Source of the DNA: CAVPEW01 sp050247895
GTDB lineage: Bacteria > Actinomycetota > Acidimicrobiia > Acidimicrobiales > VFJN01
DNA: 7,552 nt
Reading direction: 5' to 3'
NCBI GenBank assembly: GCA_050247895.1
Contig: JBFWTJ010000201.1
Coordinates: 1-7,552 of the forward strand
How positions within the stretch are numbered: the first letter of the stretch is position 1; each line of letters starts with the position of its first letter. This document shows positions 4,970 through 7,552 of the stretch, piece by piece. The translations under genes and the position numbers were made by a program. A model generated the notes under the pieces. The model searched no databases and was not told the origin of the DNA. It saw nothing but the letters and a program-made list of their open reading frames with translations.

Positions 4970-6640
4970 ATGCGGGGAAGCTCGATGGCAACGGACGCGG
5001 ACCTGCGCCGGCACGGTGTGCGGGCGTCGTGGTGCAAGGCGCTCGTGGTCCTGGTCGCCGGCGCGGTGCTGGCCGCCTGCGGCGGGGGGAGCGACGACGA
5101 CGGCGCTGCCGGCGACGGGTCGTCGACCGAGGGCGAGGGGACCTCCGAGGAGGGTGCGGTCGCCGATCCGGACGGCGAGATCACCGCGATGTTGGTCCAG
5201 GTGCCGAGCACCCTGGATCCCGGCCAGGCCATCAGCACGTCGCCGTGGCCGTACCTCTTCGAGATCTACGACCGGTTGATCGGGCGTGACGTGGACAACG
5301 ACCTCGTGCCGATGTTGGCCACGGAGTGGGAGTTCTCCGACGACGGCCTCGAGCTGCACCTGTCCCTGCGGGACGACGTGAGGTTCAACGACGGCAAGCA
5401 GCTCACCTCGGCCGACGTGAAGGCCACCCTGGAGCGGTACAAGACGATGCAGGGCGGCGCCTGGGCCCAGTCGCTCGATGCGATCGAGACGGTGGAGACG
5501 CCGAGCGACTTCGAGGTGGTGCTCCGGCTGAGCCGCCCGTCGGGCAGCCTCCCGGCCGTCCTGTCCACACCCGCGGGGGCGATCATCAACGCCGATGTCA
5601 TCGCGTCGGGCCGGAACCTGGCCACCGAGCCGGGTCGGGATGCGGGGTCTGGGCCCCGGGTCGTGGAGAACTACGTGGTGAACAACCGGGTCGACTTCGT
5701 GCGGGCCGACGACGACTACTGGGATCCCGACGGCAACCGCCTGGCCCGGGTGACGTTGATCCGGGTGGCGGACCCGGTGGCGCGGCTCAACGCCCTGCGG
5801 GCCGGCGAGGCCGACCTCATCGCGGTGAAGTTGGAGACCTCCGAGCAGGCGAAGGCGCTGGCCGACCAGTCCGACGACTACGTGTACAAGGAGAAGGAGG
5901 GCAGCCAGCACAACGTGCTGTTCTTCAACTCCCGTGAGGCGCCGCTGGACGAGGTCGAGGTGCGTCGTGCGATCAACCTGGCCGTGGACCGTGATGCCAT
6001 CGCGGCGTTCATGGACGGCGACTGCCCGGCGGCGACCCAGCTGTTCCCCGAGGGCCAGGTCGGCCACGATCCCGACCTCGACGACCAGTACACCTACGAC
6101 CCCGACGAGGCCGTGAAGCTCCTGGAGCAGGCCGGTCACCCCGACGGGATCGACATCAGCCTGAACCTGCCCGCGGGTGCCTCGCCCTACGAGGCCCTGG
6201 CCGCGGTGATCCAGGAGCAGCTGGCGAAGGTGGACATCCGGGTCACGGTCACCCCGATGGACGCGGCGTCCCACACGACGCAGTTCATCGCCGGTGGCAT
6301 CAGCATGAACGCGGGGACGATGGTCACCCAGCCCGATTCCAGCCTCATCGTCGACCGCCACTTCCTGGGTGTGCAACGCCTCGCGGTGGAGGTGGCCCCC
6401 GAGATCGCCGACCTGGCGGTCAAGGGCGAGGACCGCACCGTGCCCGAGGCGGAGTGGCAGCAGGCCTACAAGGACATCGCCCGCATCGCCGGCTGGGAGA
6501 AGGCCCTGTACATGCCGATCTGCGACGGCAAGGCCCAGTACCTGATGACCAAGGACATCGGCGGCTTCGACGAGATGCCCGGCCAGGTCGACTCGGCGTC
6601 GGTCGAGATGCGAGCCCTCTACGTCAAGGCCCAGGGCTGA
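4970..6640 (+). CDS. ABC transporter family-5 substrate-binding lipoprotein (SBP_bac_5, DppA/OppA-type), copy 1
   Basis: This is a 556-residue extracytoplasmic solute receptor of the dipeptide/oligopeptide/nickel class. It has a long positive n-region, a hydrophobic stretch and the lipobox VLAAC, with the lipidated Cys at residue 37. A Gly/Asp/Ser/Glu linker runs to about residue 66. The SBP_bac_5 core then begins with GEITAMLVQVPSTLDPGQ, with VPMLATEWEFSDDGLEL and FNDGKQLTSADVK as the family signature. RRAINLAVDRDAIAAF and YDPDEAVKLLEQAGHPDG are the typical late motifs. Length is normal. An in-frame TTG at 4949 would add seven residues. I prefer the ATG at 4970 because the second copy starts at the homologous point and AAGGGG lies nine bases upstream. 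The ATG at 4985 is also possible. The ligand is unknown: this class binds peptides, nickel chelates and other organic molecules. Placement beside organosulfur-type oxygenase genes suggests a sulfur-containing substrate (inference). No permease or ATPase is in view. Confidence 0.93.
   Translation: MRGSSMATDADLRRHGVRASWCKALVVLVAGAVLAACGGGSDDDGAAGDGSSTEGEGTSEEGAVADPDGEITAMLVQVPSTLDPGQAISTSPWPYLFEIYDRLIGRDVDNDLVPMLATEWEFSDDGLELHLSLRDDVRFNDGKQLTSADVKATLERYKTMQGGAWAQSLDAIETVETPSDFEVVLRLSRPSGSLPAVLSTPAGAIINADVIASGRNLATEPGRDAGSGPRVVENYVVNNRVDFVRADDDYWDPDGNRLARVTLIRVADPVARLNALRAGEADLIAVKLETSEQAKALADQSDDYVYKEKEGSQHNVLFFNSREAPLDEVEVRRAINLAVDRDAIAAFMDGDCPAATQLFPEGQVGHDPDLDDQYTYDPDEAVKLLEQAGHPDGIDISLNLPAGASPYEALAAVIQEQLAKVDIRVTVTPMDAASHTTQFIAGGISMNAGTMVTQPDSSLIVDRHFLGVQRLAVEVAPEIADLAVKGEDRTVPEAEWQQAYKDIARIAGWEKALYMPICDGKAQYLMTKDIGGFDEMPGQVDSASVEMRALYVKAQG
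5440..5517 (+). repeat. 78-bp segment identical to copy 2 (7324-7401)
   Basis: This part of the first lipoprotein gene matches the second copy base for base over 78 positions, including every third codon position, while flanking coding sequence differs at scattered sites. A second perfect run of 52 bp begins at 5301. It marks recent duplication or later gene conversion between the two copies. Confidence 0.9.
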
Positions 6641-6841
6641 CACGAGCAGCCGTGCGGTCATGGATCTATTTGGCCGCAAGATGACGACTGCTATTGCTCA
6701 ATGAGCATGGCAAACAGGATGTCGTGACTCGTCAATATGGGGCTTGTATGTAACGTCAAGTTGCCCATATGGTTGGGGTGCCTGTTTGATCGTATGGATC
6801 GGGTCATGCCGCCCAACAAGCAGGCCAATTGGGGGATCTAG
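6641..6841. promoter_or_regulatory. Intergenic region between the two lipoprotein genes
   Basis: This 201-bp region is AT-richer than the genes and contains no plausible ORF or RNA gene. It is long enough to hold a separate promoter for copy 2. Its first half shares an ordered set of blocks with the region upstream of copy 1. These are ATCTATT (6664-6670 versus 4861-4867), TGACnnCTnnTATTG (6682-6696 versus 4890-4904) and GCnAACAGG (6710-6718 versus 4914-4922). A short hairpin TGCTC-AAT-GAGCA lies at 6695-6707. TATGGT (6769-6774) is a possible -10. GGGGGA (6831-6836) is the ribosome-binding site of copy 2 and overlaps the palindrome CCAATTGG (6825-6832). Confidence 0.5.
6735..6770. repeat. 7-bp inverted repeat upstream of lipoprotein copy 2
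   Basis: ATATGGG (6735-6741) and CCCATAT (6764-6770) form a perfect inverted pair with a 22-base spacer. The direct repeat CGTCAA occurs at 6730-6735 and 6754-6759. The layout resembles a regulator-binding site, but the arms are short and function is inference. Confidence 0.3.
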
Positions 6842-7552
6842 ATGATGCGGGGGAGCTCGATGGGAACGGACGCGGACCTGGGTCGGCACGGTGTGCGGGC
6901 GTCGTGGTGCAAGGCACTGGCGGTCCTGGTCGTGGGAGCGGTCGTGGCCGCCTGCGGCGGGGGCGGCGATGACGACGACGCTGCAGGGGGCGGATCGTCG
7001 ACCACGGAGGCCGAAGGGACCCCCGAGGAGGAAGAGGAGGTGGCGGCCGACCCGAACGGCGAGATCACCGCGATGATCGTCCAGGTGCCGAGCACCCTGG
7101 ACCCGGGGCAGGCCATCAACACGTCGCCGTGGCCGTACATCTTCGAGATCTACGACCGGTTGATCGGGCGCGACGTGGACAACAACCTCGTGCCGATGTT
7201 GGCCACGGAGTGGGAGTTCTCCGACGACGGCCTCGAACTGCGCTTCACCTTGCGGGACGACGTGAAGTTCAACGACGGCAAGCAGCTCACCTCGGCCGAC
7301 GTGAAGGCCACGATCGAGCGCAGCAAGACGATGCAGGGCGGCGCCTGGGCCCAGTCGCTCGATGCGATCGAGACGGTGGAGACGCCGAGCGACTTCGAGG
7401 TCGTCTTCAAGTTGAGCCGACCCTCGGGCAGCCTCCCGGCCGTGCTCTCGACGCCGGCCGGCGCGATCATCAACGCGGACGTCATCGCCTCGGGCCGGAA
7501 CCTGGCCACCGAGCCGGGTCGGGATGCGGGGTCGGGCCCGCGGGTCGTGGAG
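6842..7552 (+). CDS. ABC transporter family-5 substrate-binding lipoprotein, copy 2 (N-terminal 237 residues; runs off window)
   Basis: This is a tandem paralogue of the preceding gene, open to the last base. The signal region is nearly identical (RHGVRASWCKAL shared) and ends in the lipobox VVAAC, with Cys38 as lipidation site. The acidic linker is longer and richer in Glu (PEEEEEV). From GEITAM onward I count 12 differences in 165 residues against copy 1, about 93% identity. Most are conservative (Leu/Ile, Arg/Lys, Asp/Asn). Less conservative changes are His to Arg and Leu to Phe at residues 135-136 and Tyr to Ser at 162. The first ATG at 6842 has GGGGGA five bases upstream; a second ATG follows directly. 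Less than half of the expected length (about 560 residues) is present, so ligand-site divergence in the C-terminal lobe cannot be judged. The role should match copy 1: capture of the same or a closely related solute. Confidence 0.92.
   Translation, partial: MMRGSSMGTDADLGRHGVRASWCKALAVLVVGAVVAACGGGGDDDDAAGGGSSTTEAEGTPEEEEEVAADPNGEITAMIVQVPSTLDPGQAINTSPWPYIFEIYDRLIGRDVDNNLVPMLATEWEFSDDGLELRFTLRDDVKFNDGKQLTSADVKATIERSKTMQGGAWAQSLDAIETVETPSDFEVVFKLSRPSGSLPAVLSTPAGAIINADVIASGRNLATEPGRDAGSGPRVVE
7324..7401 (+). repeat. 78-bp segment identical to copy 1 (5440-5517)
   Basis: This is the partner of the perfect match in the first lipoprotein gene. Synonymous sites are also unchanged within the block, whereas the next codons (after 7401) differ at third positions. 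The direct spacing between blocks is 1884 bp, so recombination between them would delete one copy's worth of DNA. Confidence 0.9.

Noticed and set aside
4805..6679. A 624-codon open frame on the minus strand opposite the first lipoprotein gene
   Set aside because: Its composition (runs of Val, Gly, Leu, His and Arg) is what an antisense frame of a GC-rich gene gives. No domain is recognisable, while the plus strand encodes an unambiguous SBP_bac_5 protein.
1..7552. Search by eye for tRNA, rRNA, CRISPR arrays, insertion sequences or transposase genes
   Set aside because: No cloverleaf, regularly spaced repeat array, transposase motif or terminal inverted repeats were found.

Overview
The window is very GC-rich, with strong third-position G/C bias, GTG starts and lipoprotein signals followed by acidic Gly/Ser/Asp linkers. 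This suggests a high-GC actinobacterium, possibly of the Acidimicrobiia type (genus not determinable here). Seven protein genes and one cut-off gene at each end fill nearly all the sequence. A few short AT-richer islands (about 1680-1725, 3870-4000, 4858-4960 and 6650-6840) sit where promoters are expected.

Layout. (1) Minus strand, 1-1664: a protein that looks like an ABC substrate-binding protein but has no signal peptide. It keeps the Cys/His/Arg catalytic set of the sulfinate desulfinase DszB. It is followed after 29 bp by the N-terminal part of an NtaA/SnaA/DszA-type FMNH2-dependent monooxygenase. (2) Plus strand, 1724-2953: a divergently transcribed MFS transporter that shares a short AT-rich control region with the desulfinase-like gene. 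(3) Minus strand, 2970-3819: a small Rieske ferredoxin, then a flavin reductase. (4) Plus strand, 4021-7552: a degenerate double-hotdog (MaoC/FAS1-dehydratase-like) protein, then two tandem, highly similar family-5 lipoprotein substrate-binding proteins (DppA/OppA type). The second is cut off by the window end.

Working model (inference): this is part of an organosulfur or aromatic-sulfur scavenging locus built like the Dsz 4S pathway. The lipoproteins would capture a substrate outside the membrane for an ABC importer not seen here. The flavin reductase would supply FMNH2 to the DszA-like monooxygenase, which would open or oxygenate a sulfone/sulfonate. The DszB-like enzyme would release sulfite from the resulting sulfinate. 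The MFS protein could export the desulfurised product or import substrate. The Rieske ferredoxin implies a further oxygenase outside the window. No DszC homologue, ABC permease or ATPase, regulator gene, RNA gene, CRISPR array or insertion sequence is visible.
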